From Bacillus sp. M6-12 (GTDB taxonomy: Bacteria; Bacillota; Bacilli; Bacillales; DSM-1321), in NCBI RefSeq assembly GCF_002860285.1, contig NZ_PGVF01000027.1:124001-188000 (forward strand): a stretch of DNA of 64,000 bases, given 5' to 3'. The translations under genes were made by a program, and so were the position numbers. This document shows, one piece after another, positions 47,058-56,024 of the stretch. The notes below the pieces were generated by a model. That model was not told the DNA's origin, did no database searches, and was given only the letters and a program-made list of their open reading frames with translations. Position 1 is the first letter of the stretch. Every line of letters starts with the position of its first letter.

Positions 47058-47789
47058 ATGAAGATTTTTGGCCATAGAGGAGCGGCGGGTACCTATCCGG
47101 AAAATACTATGATTTCTTTTGAAGAGGCCCGGAGCGCCGGGGCTGATGGAATTGAGATAGATGTTCAGCTATCAAAGGATGGGGAAGTTGTAATCATTCA
47201 TGATGAGTCGCTGGACCGCACAACCAATGGAAGCGGTTACGTAAAGGATAAGCAGCTAAAAGAACTTCAAAAGCTGGATGCAAGCCATAAATTCAGCCAT
47301 ATATATGGAGAGACAGAGATCCCGGCATTACAGGAGCTTGTTGACTGGCTAAAAGGAAATAATCTTTTTTGTAATATAGAACTTAAAAACGGCAAGTTTC
47401 ATTATCCGGGTTTAGAAGAAAAAGTGATTAAGCTTGTAAGAGAAGCAGAACTTCAGGATCGGATCATACTTTCTTCCTTTAATCACTACAGTATCGTAAA
47501 GTGCAAAAAAATTGCAGAAGAAATAGAAATTGCTCCGCTATACCGGGACGGCTTGTTCACGCCGTGGACGTATGCACGGTCACTGGGGGCAGGTGCTATT
47601 CACCCAAGTATAAAAGCTGCACCTAATGAAATCATTCGTGAATCTATAAAAGCGGGAATTGCAGTCCGTCCTTATACAGTAAACGATGATAAAGAGATAA
47701 AAAACCTGCTGAATATCGGATGCAGTGCAATTATTACAGATTTTCCGGCAAAGGCTGTTCTAATTCGGGACCAATTCTATAAACAATAA
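47058..47789 (+). CDS. yqiK: Glycerophosphodiester phosphodiesterase YqiK
   Basis: 243 residues, cytosolic TIM barrel (GDPD family), splitting glycerophosphodiesters to glycerol 3-phosphate and an alcohol. Catalytic HRG at GHRGAAGTYPENT, metal-binding EIDVQLSKDGEVVIIHDESLDRTTNGSG near residue 40, and NIELKNG near residue 112. ATG 47058 was chosen since AAGGGTG precedes it and the family begins at KIFGHRG; the longer frame from 46986 has no homologous start. Confidence 0.92.
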   Translation: MKIFGHRGAAGTYPENTMISFEEARSAGADGIEIDVQLSKDGEVVIIHDESLDRTTNGSGYVKDKQLKELQKLDASHKFSHIYGETEIPALQELVDWLKGNNLFCNIELKNGKFHYPGLEEKVIKLVREAELQDRIILSSFNHYSIVKCKKIAEEIEIAPLYRDGLFTPWTYARSLGAGAIHPSIKAAPNEIIRESIKAGIAVRPYTVNDDKEIKNLLNIGCSAIITDFPAKAVLIRDQFYKQ

Positions 47790-47809
47790 AAAAGAATGGA
47801 TAAAGAAGG

Positions 47810-48025
47810 GCTATTACAGATATTCAGTCTAACTCGCAAATAATTGTTGCCAACTCGGACGTGATATCCAATTTGGCTGGTGTCACTGCGGGAGACACAG
47901 AGGAAGTAGCTGCGGCTGCCGAAGAGCAAATGGCAGCCATGGAAGAAATCAATTCATCCTCATATATTCTGGGCAAAATGGCCGAAACACTTGGATCTGA
48001 AATATACCAGTTTAAGTTAAAATAG
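47810..48025 (+). pseudogene. C-terminal relic of a methyl-accepting chemotaxis protein gene
   Basis: Directly after the yqiK stop an open frame with no start encodes about 71 residues ending in TAG at 48023. It reads like the last helix of an MCP: ITDIQSNSQIIVANSD ..., EEVAAAAEEQMAAMEEINSS, then SYILGKMAETLGSEIYQFKLK. Nothing upstream can supply the sensor, HAMP or CheA-binding tip, since yqiK is intact. I read it as the tail left after deletion of an MCP gene. Confidence 0.75.
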
Positions 48026-48060
48026 GACAGGCTGATAGTCAATTTAGAACGTTTCAAATA

Positions 48061-48126
48061 AAAAAGCACCAGGGCTGCCAGATGCAAACTCTTAATGAGT
48101 GTGCATGGACAGCGCCGGTGCTTTTT
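48061..48126. terminator. Compound terminator after the MCP relic
   Basis: AAAAAGCACC (48061-48070) pairs with GGTGCTTTTT (48117-48126), enclosing GCTG/CAGC and ACTC/GAGT hairpins. It can work in both directions (yqiK side and yqzF side). Confidence 0.75.
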
Positions 48127-48182
48127 CAGGTTTACATTTCATATCGATTCTTATAAAAGCAGAGCAATAATACGCTGTGTCA

Positions 48183-48285
48183 CAGAGTAAACCCCTTGCA
48201 AACTCTGTCTTTTCAAAGTTACATTTCGTACGAACAGCAACTGCAGGTTTAGATAATCAAATTCAATTTCTTGGGGTTTACTCTG
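48183..48285. repeat. 13-bp perfect inverted repeat with 77-base interior
   Basis: CAGAGTAAACCCC (48183-48195) and GGGGTTTACTCTG (48273-48285) are perfect inverted copies. The interior has no open frame. It lies between the MCP relic terminator and yqzF; it could be a small mobile (MITE-like) unit or an RNA structure downstream of yqzF. Confidence 0.6.
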
Positions 48286-48317
48286 CTGTTTATCATTCTT
48301 TTTCCAGCTCACGCCGA

Positions 48318-48548
48318 TTATTTAAACCTATCTTGCACTTTTTGCTTTTTACGGTCACGATGAAGTACAAAACCGGCGATGAATCCTATCCCGCCGACAG
48401 TTAAAATTAGTCCTGACAACAATTGCAGCCATAAAAGAGTAAACGGCGGCTGTAAAATTCCAAATACCATATCTCGCATTAACTTTATTCCATAGGCAGC
48501 CAAAGCCCCGGGAACAAAGAGTATAAAAAACGCAATCAGCCGTTTCAT
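48318..48548 (-). CDS. yqzF: DUF2627 membrane protein YqzF
   Basis: 76 residues, two membrane helices (LIAFFILFVPGALAAYGIKLM and [25 protein letters not shown]) and a basic C-terminal tail. Matches DUF2627/YqzF by size, opening and position, divergent from bkdR as in B. subtilis. Function unknown. Confidence 0.85.
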   Translation of the reverse strand: MKRLIAFFILFVPGALAAYGIKLMRDMVFGILQPPFTLLWLQLLSGLILTVGGIGFIAGFVLHRDRKKQKVQDRFK

Positions 48549-48636
48549 ATGATTGAAATCCCTTCCGGTTAAGACATATACATATGAAATAATAAGTCAA
48601 ATCCCTTATTTGTCAAGAAGTGCAACCCGCAAAAAT

Positions 48637-48665
48637 TTGTCACCTTTTCTAAATACGATTACAAT
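48637..48665 (+). promoter_or_regulatory. Sigma-A promoter of bkdR
   Basis: TTGTCA (48637-48642), 17-base spacer, TACAAT (48660-48665); each hexamer has one mismatch to consensus. It lies 88 bases before bkdR. Confidence 0.6.
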
Positions 48666-48753
48666 ATAAAATAAAGAATGAAATATTTTGCAGTGATAGT
48701 TTGAAAAAAATTGCAATAAGAAAAGCAAAAGCATCTGCATAGGAGGGCTTTTC

Positions 48754-50835
48754 ATGCAAAAGGTAATGATTGTCGGAGCCGGAAAAGGCGGAACAGCAAT
48801 TTTACAAATATTGCTCGAAACAGATATTTTATCAGTTGCAGCAGTTATTGACGTTGATAAGAACGCGCCGGGCATTCAATTGGCATCGTGCCGCGGTATC
48901 CTGACTGCCACAGATTGGACTGTTCTGCTTGATGATACATACGATCTGGTAATTGATGTTACCGGAAGCAAGGATGTTTTTCTAAAACTTCGGGCAGCAG
49001 CCGGAAAAAAGACCGCCCTGATTCCCGGATCAGTCGCTTTCATCATCGCAAAGCTTCTTGAGGAAAAGGAAGCGCTCATTGGCAGACTCCAGGCTGAATC
49101 AGTAAAATGGGATTTAATCTTTAATTCAACTGATGATGGAATGATCGTTGTAGACGATCAGGAGAAGATAATATTTTTTAATAAAAGTGCGGAGCGGATG
49201 ACTGGGTTCAAGAAAGCAGAAGCGATTGGCAAGAACATAAAAAAGGTGATCGTGACCAGCAGGCTTCCGCATGTTATGAGAAAGAAGCGGATTGAGGCAA
49301 ACCAGGAACAGGTGCTGGCAAATGGGATGAAGATCATTACGACCAGGATTCCTATGCTTGGCGAACACGGAGAGGTATACGGAGCTTTTGCTGTGTTTAA
49401 GGATATTACCCAGGTTGTAGATCTGGCCGAGGAAATTACTAATTTGAAGGAAATACAAACGATGCTCCAGGCAATCATTCAATCAAGTGATGACGCGATA
49501 TCCGTTGTTGATGAATTGGGGCATGGAATTTTGATAAATCCTGCTTATACCAGAATCACCGGGCTGACTGAAGAGGAGGTAATCGGGAAGCCTGCAACCA
49601 CTGATATCTATGAAGGCGAAAGCATGCATATGCAGGTACTGCAAACAAGAAGGCCTGTGCGCGGGACGAATATGCGGGTTGGCCCGGCCAAACGGGAGGT
49701 TATCGTCAACGTGGCGCCAATCATAGTGGACGGAAGGCTTAAGGGCAGCGTTGGCGTTATTCATGATATGTCAGAAATTCAGCAATTGAATCAGGAGCTT
49801 AACCGGGCGAGGCAGATTATCCGCACGCTTGAAGCCAAATACTCTTTTGAAGATATTATCGGGATTTCAGACGAAATGGCTCTTGCGATTGACCAGGCAA
49901 GGCTAAGTGCGAAAACTCCTGCAACTGTACTGCTCCGCGGCGAATCTGGCACTGGAAAAGAATTGTTCGCCCACGCTATCCATAACCACAGTGACAGGAA
50001 GTTTAATAAGTTTGTCAGGGTGAATTGTGCGGCCCTTTCTGAATCACTGCTTGAAAGCGAGCTGTTCGGATATGAAGAAGGAGCCTTTTCAGGGGCAAAG
50101 CGTGGCGGAAAACGAGGATTGTTTGAAGAAGCGAACAATGGCAGCATTTTTCTTGATGAAATCGGCGAACTTACCCCAAGCACCCAAGCCAAGCTATTAA
50201 GGGTGCTCCAGGAAAACGAAATACTTCGTGTTGGCGGGACAAAGGCATTGCCAATCAATGTAAGAGTAATAGCAGCCACCAATGTCAATCTGGAAAAGGC
50301 CATCGTCAGCGGGTCCTTCCGCGAAGATTTATACTTTCGGTTAAACAGGATGCCAATACATATATCACCTCTTCGAAAAAGAAGGGAAGACATACCTGCC
50401 CTTTCAGAGCATCTCATCCAAAAGCTTAACCAGGAATATGGCCGAAATATTGAGGGGATAACCACAGTGGCATTACAAAAATTAATGATGTACCAATGGC
50501 CTGGGAATGTCCGGGAACTTGAAAACATTCTTGGAAGGTCAATTATTTTTATGAAGCTTTCGGAAACAATGATTGATGATAAGCATCTTCCAGAGTTCCT
50601 TCAGGATAATGAACAGGAAGTGGAAAGCGGAAAGAATCAGCCAGTAAATAAAAACGGGTCAGGAGGGAAATCGCTTTCCCTGATGATGGACAATTATGAG
50701 CGGTCCATTATCAAACAAACCATGGAGGAGCATAAAGGCAATAAAACGGCCGCATCTCGTTCATTGGGAATTTCTGTTCGGAATCTATATTATAAACTAG
50801 AAAAATACAATCTTGAACAAATTGGCATGCAATAA
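48754..50835 (+). CDS. bkdR: Sigma-54 (SigL)-dependent activator BkdR
   Basis: 693 residues, near the 692 of B. subtilis BkdR. The N-terminal ~110 residues look like a Rossmann-type sensor ([21 protein letters not shown]), then two PAS domains (about 120-235 and 240-355), an AAA+ domain with Walker A GESGTGKE, the sigma-54 contact loop [13 protein letters not shown], Walker [12 protein letters not shown], and a Fis-type helix-turn-helix at the end ([23 protein letters not shown]). It activates the ptb-bkd operon for branched amino acid catabolism. AGGAGGG precedes the ATG. Confidence 0.95.
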   Translation: MQKVMIVGAGKGGTAILQILLETDILSVAAVIDVDKNAPGIQLASCRGILTATDWTVLLDDTYDLVIDVTGSKDVFLKLRAAAGKKTALIPGSVAFIIAKLLEEKEALIGRLQAESVKWDLIFNSTDDGMIVVDDQEKIIFFNKSAERMTGFKKAEAIGKNIKKVIVTSRLPHVMRKKRIEANQEQVLANGMKIITTRIPMLGEHGEVYGAFAVFKDITQVVDLAEEITNLKEIQTMLQAIIQSSDDAISVVDELGHGILINPAYTRITGLTEEEVIGKPATTDIYEGESMHMQVLQTRRPVRGTNMRVGPAKREVIVNVAPIIVDGRLKGSVGVIHDMSEIQQLNQELNRARQIIRTLEAKYSFEDIIGISDEMALAIDQARLSAKTPATVLLRGESGTGKELFAHAIHNHSDRKFNKFVRVNCAALSESLLESELFGYEEGAFSGAKRGGKRGLFEEANNGSIFLDEIGELTPSTQAKLLRVLQENEILRVGGTKALPINVRVIAATNVNLEKAIVSGSFREDLYFRLNRMPIHISPLRKRREDIPALSEHLIQKLNQEYGRNIEGITTVALQKLMMYQWPGNVRELENILGRSIIFMKLSETMIDDKHLPEFLQDNEQEVESGKNQPVNKNGSGGKSLSLMMDNYERSIIKQTMEEHKGNKTAASRSLGISVRNLYYKLEKYNLEQIGMQ

Positions 50836-50853
50836 TTTGCACATGTGCGCAAA
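50836..50853 (+). promoter_or_regulatory. Candidate BkdR upstream activating site
   Basis: TTTGCACATGTGCGCAAA starts right after the bkdR stop: arms TTTGC/GCAAA around the palindrome GCACATGTGC. It lies 50 bases before the -24 element. BkdR binding here is inference. Confidence 0.4.
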
Positions 50854-50902
50854 ATTTTGCAGGATGTATAAATGTAAACGCTTTACATAATGCTTTATTA
50901 AC

Positions 50903-50919
50903 TTGGCATGCAACTTGCA
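50903..50919 (+). promoter_or_regulatory. Sigma-54 (-24/-12) promoter of the ptb-bkd operon
   Basis: TTGGCATGCAACTTGCA fits the consensus yTGGCAcgNNNNTTGCw with GG and GC at correct spacing. It is downstream of bkdR, whose product is a sigma-54 activator. Confidence 0.85.
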
Positions 50920-50966
50920 AGTAGTATATATATGACTTCCGTGTCATACAGAAGGGAATGTACCGG

Positions 50967-51875
50967 ATGAAATTACAGACACTTGTGGATAAAGCTTCCC
51001 AATGTAATGGAAAAACGGTGGCAGTTGCTGCTGCAGAGGATTATGGAGTTATACAGTCGATAGTAGAAGCTGTAAATAAAGAAATAGCCTCATTTTTATT
51101 GTTTGGGAATAAGGAACGGATTGTGGAACTGCTAGAAAGTGCCGAATTAGGCCTTTCCACCCATCATAACATAAAAATCATCCATTCTAGCTCTGCCTCT
51201 CTTTCCGCGGAACAGGCGGTTCGTGCCGTCAAGCGTAACGAGGCGAATGTCTTGATGAAAGGGAACATTCCGACTGCTCAGCTGTTAAAAGCAGTACTGA
51301 ATAAAGAATATGGTATGAGGACAGGGAATATTCTCTCCCACACTGCCGTTTTTGAGGTTCCGGGGTTTAAAAAATTCATGTTAATCACTGATTCGGGAAT
51401 AAATATTAGCCCTGATCTGGAACAAAAACGGCAAATTATCCAAAACTCGGTTAGGGTAGCACGTTCTATTGGCATCGAAATGCCAAAAGTGGCCCCTCTT
51501 GCTGCTGTTGAGGCGGTAAACCCGGCTATGCAGGCGACATTGGATGCTGCCGCCCTTACTGTTATGAATGCCAGAGGGCAGATCACCGATTGTATTGTTG
51601 ACGGGCCGCTGGCACTCGACAACGCCGTTTCTGCTGCTGCTGCTGAGCACAAGGGGATATCGGGAAGCGTTGCAGGGCAAGCAGATATCTTACTTGTGCC
51701 CTCAATCGAAACCGGAAATATTCTATACAAATCTTTCGTTTATTTTGCTAAGGCAAAGGTCGGAGGAATTATTGCGGGAGCAAGTGCTCCGATTGTATTA
51801 ACTTCACGGTCGGATTCAGCGGAAAACAAGCTATATTCATTGGCACTAGCTGTCTGCTTTGTCCAGGAAAGCTAA
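50967..51875 (+). CDS. ptb: Phosphate butyryltransferase
   Basis: 302 residues, phosphotransacetylase family, converting branched acyl-CoA to acyl-phosphate. Family segments: [25 protein letters not shown] near residue 95, [24 protein letters not shown] near residue 125, and [13 protein letters not shown] near residue 210. ATG 50967 matches the family opening [10 protein letters not shown]; the ATG three codons earlier lies against the AAGGG site. First gene of the sigma-54 operon. Confidence 0.93.
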   Translation: MKLQTLVDKASQCNGKTVAVAAAEDYGVIQSIVEAVNKEIASFLLFGNKERIVELLESAELGLSTHHNIKIIHSSSASLSAEQAVRAVKRNEANVLMKGNIPTAQLLKAVLNKEYGMRTGNILSHTAVFEVPGFKKFMLITDSGINISPDLEQKRQIIQNSVRVARSIGIEMPKVAPLAAVEAVNPAMQATLDAAALTVMNARGQITDCIVDGPLALDNAVSAAAAEHKGISGSVAGQADILLVPSIETGNILYKSFVYFAKAKVGGIIAGASAPIVLTSRSDSAENKLYSLALAVCFVQES

Positions 51876-51925
51876 CAAAAACCAGAAAAGTGATTCTTAC
51901 AAACAATATAGAGGAGGAAAATTTC

Positions 51926-53023
51926 ATGGAAATTTTCAAAAATCTTGAACAATATGATTACGAACAGATTGTGTTTTGTCAGGATAAGCAATCAGGACTA
52001 AAAGCGATAATCGCAATTCACGATACTACATTAGGCCCTGCTTTAGGCGGAACCCGTATGTGGACGTATGCCTCTGAAGAAGCTGCTATTGAAGATGCAC
52101 TTCGCCTTTCGAGGGGAATGACCTATAAAAATGCTGCAGCAGGGTTGAATCTTGGCGGAGGAAAAACTGTCATTATCGGAGATCCGCGCAAGGATAAAAA
52201 CGAAGAAATGTTCAGGGCATTCGGGCGTTATATCCAAGGGCTGAACGGGCGTTACATTACAGCAGAGGATGTCGGTACAACTGTTGCTGACATGGATTTA
52301 ATCCACGAAGAAACAGATTACGTTACAGGTATTTCACCTGCATTTGGATCATCAGGAAATCCGTCTCCTGTAACTGCATTCGGAGTATATCGCGGAATGA
52401 AGGCTGCTGCGAAGGAAGCTTTCGGCACCGATTCACTAGAAGGAAAGGTTGTTGCAGTTCAGGGTGTCGGCAATGTGGCATACAACCTCTGCCGCCATCT
52501 GCATGAGGAAGGCGCTAAGCTAATCGTCACTGATATCAATAAGGAATCCGTTCAGCGTGCAGTTGAAGAATTTGGAGCGAAGGCTGTGGACCCGGATGAA
52601 ATTTATGGAGTTGAATGCGATATTTATGCTCCTTGTGCCCTTGGCGCTGTTATCAATGACGAAACCATTCCTCAAATCAAAGCTAAAGTTATTGCAGGGG
52701 CCGCTAACAACCAGCTGAAGGACACAAAACATGGTGATATCATTCATGAATTAGGAATTGTTTACGCTCCGGACTATGTTATTAATGCCGGTGGGGTTAT
52801 TAATGTAGCTGATGAATTATATGGGTATAACAGTGAGCGTGCATTGAAGAAAGTGGAGGGCGTCTACAATAATATTGAAAAGGTAATTTCGATTGCAAAG
52901 CGTGATGGCATTCCAACCTATAAAGCTGCAGACAGAATGGCAGAAGAAAGAATTGAACGGATGAGAAATTCCCGAAGCCAATTTTTGCTGAATGAAAGGC
53001 ATATCTTAAACAGACGCCGCTAA
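51926..53023 (+). CDS. bcd: Leucine dehydrogenase (branched-chain)
   Basis: 365 residues, NAD-dependent deamination of Leu, Val and Ile to keto acids that feed the Bkd complex. [34 protein letters not shown] region with catalytic Lys near residue 80, [15 protein letters not shown], and Rossmann loop [18 protein letters not shown] near residue 175. ATG 51926 has GAGGAGGAAAA upstream; the frame from 51890 is an untranslated extension. Confidence 0.95.
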   Translation: MEIFKNLEQYDYEQIVFCQDKQSGLKAIIAIHDTTLGPALGGTRMWTYASEEAAIEDALRLSRGMTYKNAAAGLNLGGGKTVIIGDPRKDKNEEMFRAFGRYIQGLNGRYITAEDVGTTVADMDLIHEETDYVTGISPAFGSSGNPSPVTAFGVYRGMKAAAKEAFGTDSLEGKVVAVQGVGNVAYNLCRHLHEEGAKLIVTDINKESVQRAVEEFGAKAVDPDEIYGVECDIYAPCALGAVINDETIPQIKAKVIAGAANNQLKDTKHGDIIHELGIVYAPDYVINAGGVINVADELYGYNSERALKKVEGVYNNIEKVISIAKRDGIPTYKAADRMAEERIERMRNSRSQFLLNERHILNRRR

Positions 53024-53064
53024 ACCGCTTCAACAAGAGAATTTTAAATTGGAGGTTTAGAAGC

Positions 53065-54150
53065 GTGCAAGTAATAAAACATCGGGTACTTGTCATCAAT
53101 CCGGGTTCTACATCTACCAAAATCGGAGTTTTTGAGAATGAAAGGCCCATATTGGAGAAAACTATCAGGCATGACTCCGCAGTCATTAGCCAGTATGAAA
53201 ACATCATTGACCAGTATGATTTCAGAAAAAAAACAATCCTTGAAACGCTGGAAATAGAAGGAATCAACATATCAAAGTTTGCGGCAGTCTGCGGCCGCGG
53301 CGGCCTGCTGCGGCCGATAGAAGGCGGAACGTATTTCGTTAATGCAACCATGCTTAATGACCTTAAAATCGGCTACAGCGGGCAGCATGCATCAAACCTT
53401 GGCGGAATTCTCGCCTATGAAATTGCAAGCGGCTTAAATATTCCTGCTTTTATAGTAGATCCTGTTGTAGTCGATGAACTTGAACCGGTAGCTAGAGTTT
53501 CCGGTTTTTCCTTAATAGAAAGAAACAGCATATTCCATGCCCTGAACCAAAAAGCCGTTGCGCGAAAAGTTGCAAGGGATATGAGGCGGAAATATAATGA
53601 ACTTCAATTAATCGTTGTGCATCTGGGTGGCGGTATAACTGTTGGGGTACACAAAAATGGAAGGGTCATCGACGTAAACAACGGCTTGCACGGCGATGGT
53701 CCTTTCAGCCCGGAACGTGCCGGCACAGTGCCGGCGGGCGATTTAGTAAAGCTTTGTTTTTCCGGGGATTATTACCGCGAAGAAATCATGAAAAAGCTTG
53801 TAGGGCAAGGGGGACTTGTCGGGTATCTGGGCACAAATGATGCTTTAAAGGTTGAAAAAATGATTGATAGCGGAAATGAAAAGGCAAAGCTTGTCTATTC
53901 TGCTATGGCATATCAAGTGGCAAAGGAAATTGGTGCTGCCAGTGCAGTACTTTCCGGAAAGGCAGACGCGATTATCCTGACTGGCGGCCTTGCATATGGC
54001 AAAAGCTTTGTAAGTGAAATTTCTTCACGGATTGACTGGATTGCAGATGTGATCGTCCATCCAGGGGAAAATGAGTTAGAAGCTCTTGCAGAAGGAGCAT
54101 TACGGGTTCTTCGCGGCGAAGAAGAAGCGAAGCATTACCTGATGTCTTAA
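53065..54150 (+). CDS. buk: Butyrate kinase
   Basis: 361-residue ASKHA acyl kinase making ATP from branched acyl-phosphate formed by Ptb. [19 protein letters not shown] near the start (phosphate-1), [13 protein letters not shown] near residue 185, and [15 protein letters not shown] near residue 308 are the family motifs. GTG start with GGAGG 9 bases upstream. Confidence 0.95.
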   Translation: MQVIKHRVLVINPGSTSTKIGVFENERPILEKTIRHDSAVISQYENIIDQYDFRKKTILETLEIEGINISKFAAVCGRGGLLRPIEGGTYFVNATMLNDLKIGYSGQHASNLGGILAYEIASGLNIPAFIVDPVVVDELEPVARVSGFSLIERNSIFHALNQKAVARKVARDMRRKYNELQLIVVHLGGGITVGVHKNGRVIDVNNGLHGDGPFSPERAGTVPAGDLVKLCFSGDYYREEIMKKLVGQGGLVGYLGTNDALKVEKMIDSGNEKAKLVYSAMAYQVAKEIGAASAVLSGKADAIILTGGLAYGKSFVSEISSRIDWIADVIVHPGENELEALAEGALRVLRGEEEAKHYLMS

Positions 54151-54164
54151 TAGGGAGGTTTATT

Positions 54165-55586
54165 ATGGCTGAGGAATTTGATTTAGTTATAGTTGGCGGG
54201 GGGACTGGCGGTTATGTAGCTGCTATACGCGCTGCACAGCTGGGCTTGAAAACAGCGATCGTTGAAAAAGGAAAGCTCGGCGGCACTTGCCTTCACAGAG
54301 GCTGTATTCCTTCCAAGGCTTTATTAAGAAGTGCAGAGGTTTTCAGCACAGCAAAAAAAAGCGAGGAATTCGGAGTGCTGACCGGTGAAGTCAGCCTTGA
54401 TTTTGGCAAGGTGCAGCAGAGGAAGGCAAGTATAGTTGAATCCCTGCATAAAGGTGTGCAGCATTTAATGAAGCAGGGTAAAATCGAGGTGTATCAAGGT
54501 ACAGGCCGGATCTTGGGCCCTTCCATCTTTTCCCCAATGCCCGGAACGATATCAGTTGAAATGAATAATGGTTCGGACAATGAGATGCTCATCCCGAAAA
54601 ATGTTATCATTGCCACTGGATCTAGACCAAGGACTCTTCCCGGTCTAGAAATAGATGGGCAGCAAGTATTGACTTCAGATGAAGCGCTCCAGCTTGAAAA
54701 ACTGCCGCAGTCGATCATCATCGTAGGCGGTGGTGTTATCGGAATTGAATGGGCATCCATGCTTAACGATTTTGGAGTTGATGTAACGGTTATTGAATAT
54801 GCTGACAGAATCATCCCGACCGAGGACCAGGAAATCTCCAAGGAAATGCAGCGTCTGCTGAAGAAGCGAGGCGTCAAAATTTTTACGGGGGCAAAAGTGC
54901 TTCCTGATACCTTAGAAAAAGGTGAACTGGTAACGATTGCTGCCGAAGTAAAAGGACAAACGAAAGAATTTTCCGCAGAAAAAATCCTTGTATCAGTAGG
55001 CAGACAGGCAAATACTGAAGGAATTGGACTGGAAAATACAGATATTCAAATTGAAAAGGGCTATATCCAAACTAATCAATTTTACCAGACAAAGGAATCA
55101 CATATATATGGAATCGGGGATTGCATCGGCGGGCTCCAGCTTGCTCATGTTGCTTCCCGCGAAGGGATAACAGCTGTAGAACATATTGCAGGCAATAAAC
55201 CGGAATCCATTGATTATTCCCTCGTTTCGAAATGTATCTATTCTTCCCCGGAAGCGGCCAGTGTCGGCCTCACCGAGTCGGAAGCTAAAGAAAAGGGCTA
55301 TTCTGTAAAAATAGGCAAGTTTTCGTTCAGAGCCATTGGAAAAGCGCTGGTGTTTGGCGAATCAGACGGCTTTGTAAAGATTGTTGCAGATGAAAAAACG
55401 AACGACATACTGGGTGTACATATGATTGGGCCGCATGTGACAGATATGATATCGGAAGCCGGCCTTGCCAGGGTCCTTGATGCAACACCATGGGAAGTAG
55501 CTAAAACAATTCATCCGCACCCGACCCTTTCCGAGGCAATTGGAGAGGCAGCTCTGGCGGTAGATGGCCTTGCCATTCATTCATAA
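54165..55586 (+). CDS. lpdV: Dihydrolipoamide dehydrogenase of the Bkd complex (E3)
   Basis: 473-residue FAD disulfide oxidoreductase that reoxidises the lipoyl groups of BkdB. FAD loop VIVGGGTGGYVAAIRAAQLG, redox pair Cys42/Cys47 in GGTCLHRGCIPSK, NAD loop IIVGGGVIGIEWASML near residue 185, and the C-terminal His-Glu dyad HPHPTLSEAIGEA. AGGGAGG precedes the ATG. The next operon gene is unusually 438 bases away, the gap being filled by two repeat copies. Confidence 0.95.
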   Translation: MAEEFDLVIVGGGTGGYVAAIRAAQLGLKTAIVEKGKLGGTCLHRGCIPSKALLRSAEVFSTAKKSEEFGVLTGEVSLDFGKVQQRKASIVESLHKGVQHLMKQGKIEVYQGTGRILGPSIFSPMPGTISVEMNNGSDNEMLIPKNVIIATGSRPRTLPGLEIDGQQVLTSDEALQLEKLPQSIIIVGGGVIGIEWASMLNDFGVDVTVIEYADRIIPTEDQEISKEMQRLLKKRGVKIFTGAKVLPDTLEKGELVTIAAEVKGQTKEFSAEKILVSVGRQANTEGIGLENTDIQIEKGYIQTNQFYQTKESHIYGIGDCIGGLQLAHVASREGITAVEHIAGNKPESIDYSLVSKCIYSSPEAASVGLTESEAKEKGYSVKIGKFSFRAIGKALVFGESDGFVKIVADEKTNDILGVHMIGPHVTDMISEAGLARVLDATPWEVAKTIHPHPTLSEAIGEAALAVDGLAIHS

Positions 55587-55654
55587 TAAGAAGATTATTT
55601 CATTTTGATAGGAAAATTGGGGCATTAAGAAGAAAACTTTATTAAAATGTTCTG

Positions 55655-55840
55655 TGTCTAGGTCGAGCGTCTAGCCCCGACACACAGGACGTGGCGGTTT
55701 TAGCCGGGCCTCGAGTGTTGTAACCAAGTGCCGTTACAACCTTGGTCATAAGCCAATCGCTTCTGAAGGCAAACAGCGCCTTCTGTCAGCGCTTGTCATA
55801 TGCTTGTCATATGCTTGTCGGGGCTGGACAAGACGCTTCC
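55655..55840. repeat. Structured intergenic repeat, copy B
   Basis: Same family as copy A (34213) and C (55886). Terminal pairing AGCGTC/GACGCT and TAGCCCCGAC/GTCGGGGCT is the best preserved of the three. It keeps the GTTGTAAC/GTTACAAC hairpin and the GAAGGC/GCGCCTTC hairpin and has a tandem duplication of TGCTTGTCATA near 55796-55817. Confidence 0.82.
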
Positions 55841-55885
55841 TGAATTAATCAAATTAAGAGAAGATTAATTTTTAAAAATGTATTA

Positions 55886-56006
55886 TGTCTAGCTCCAGCG
55901 TCTAGCCCCTCGAGGTCATAAGCCAATCGCTTCTGAAGGCAAACAGCGCCTTCTGCCAGCGCTTGTCTTATGCTTGTCGGGGCTGAACAAGACGCTTCCG
56001 CTTTTC
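55886..56006. repeat. Structured intergenic repeat, copy C (short form)
   Basis: Lacks the GTTGTAAC hairpin of A and B and joins CTCGAGG directly to GTCATAAGCCAATCGC. Terminal pairing AGCGTC/GACGCT and AGCCCC/GGGGCT is perfect. It ends 19 bases before the bkdAA start. Copies B and C share AT-rich flanks ending in TGTCTA, hinting at duplication of the unit with its border. Confidence 0.82.
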
Positions 56007-56024
56007 TAAAAAGGAGGAATAAAA

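Noticed and set aside
49791-50528. 245-codon minus-strand frame inside bkdR
   Set aside because: It is antisense to the AAA+ domain of bkdR and Ser/Phe-rich as expected for a shadow frame.
50873-50887. cre-like palindrome TGTAAACGCTTTACA before ptb
   Set aside because: The arms are perfect but the spacing is one base too long for the 14-bp CcpA site (12 of 14 matches in either orientation), so I do not call it a cre site.
55655-56006. Possible CRISPR array between lpdV and bkdAA
   Set aside because: There are two long non-identical units with internal structure, no short regular repeats and spacers, and no cas genes.
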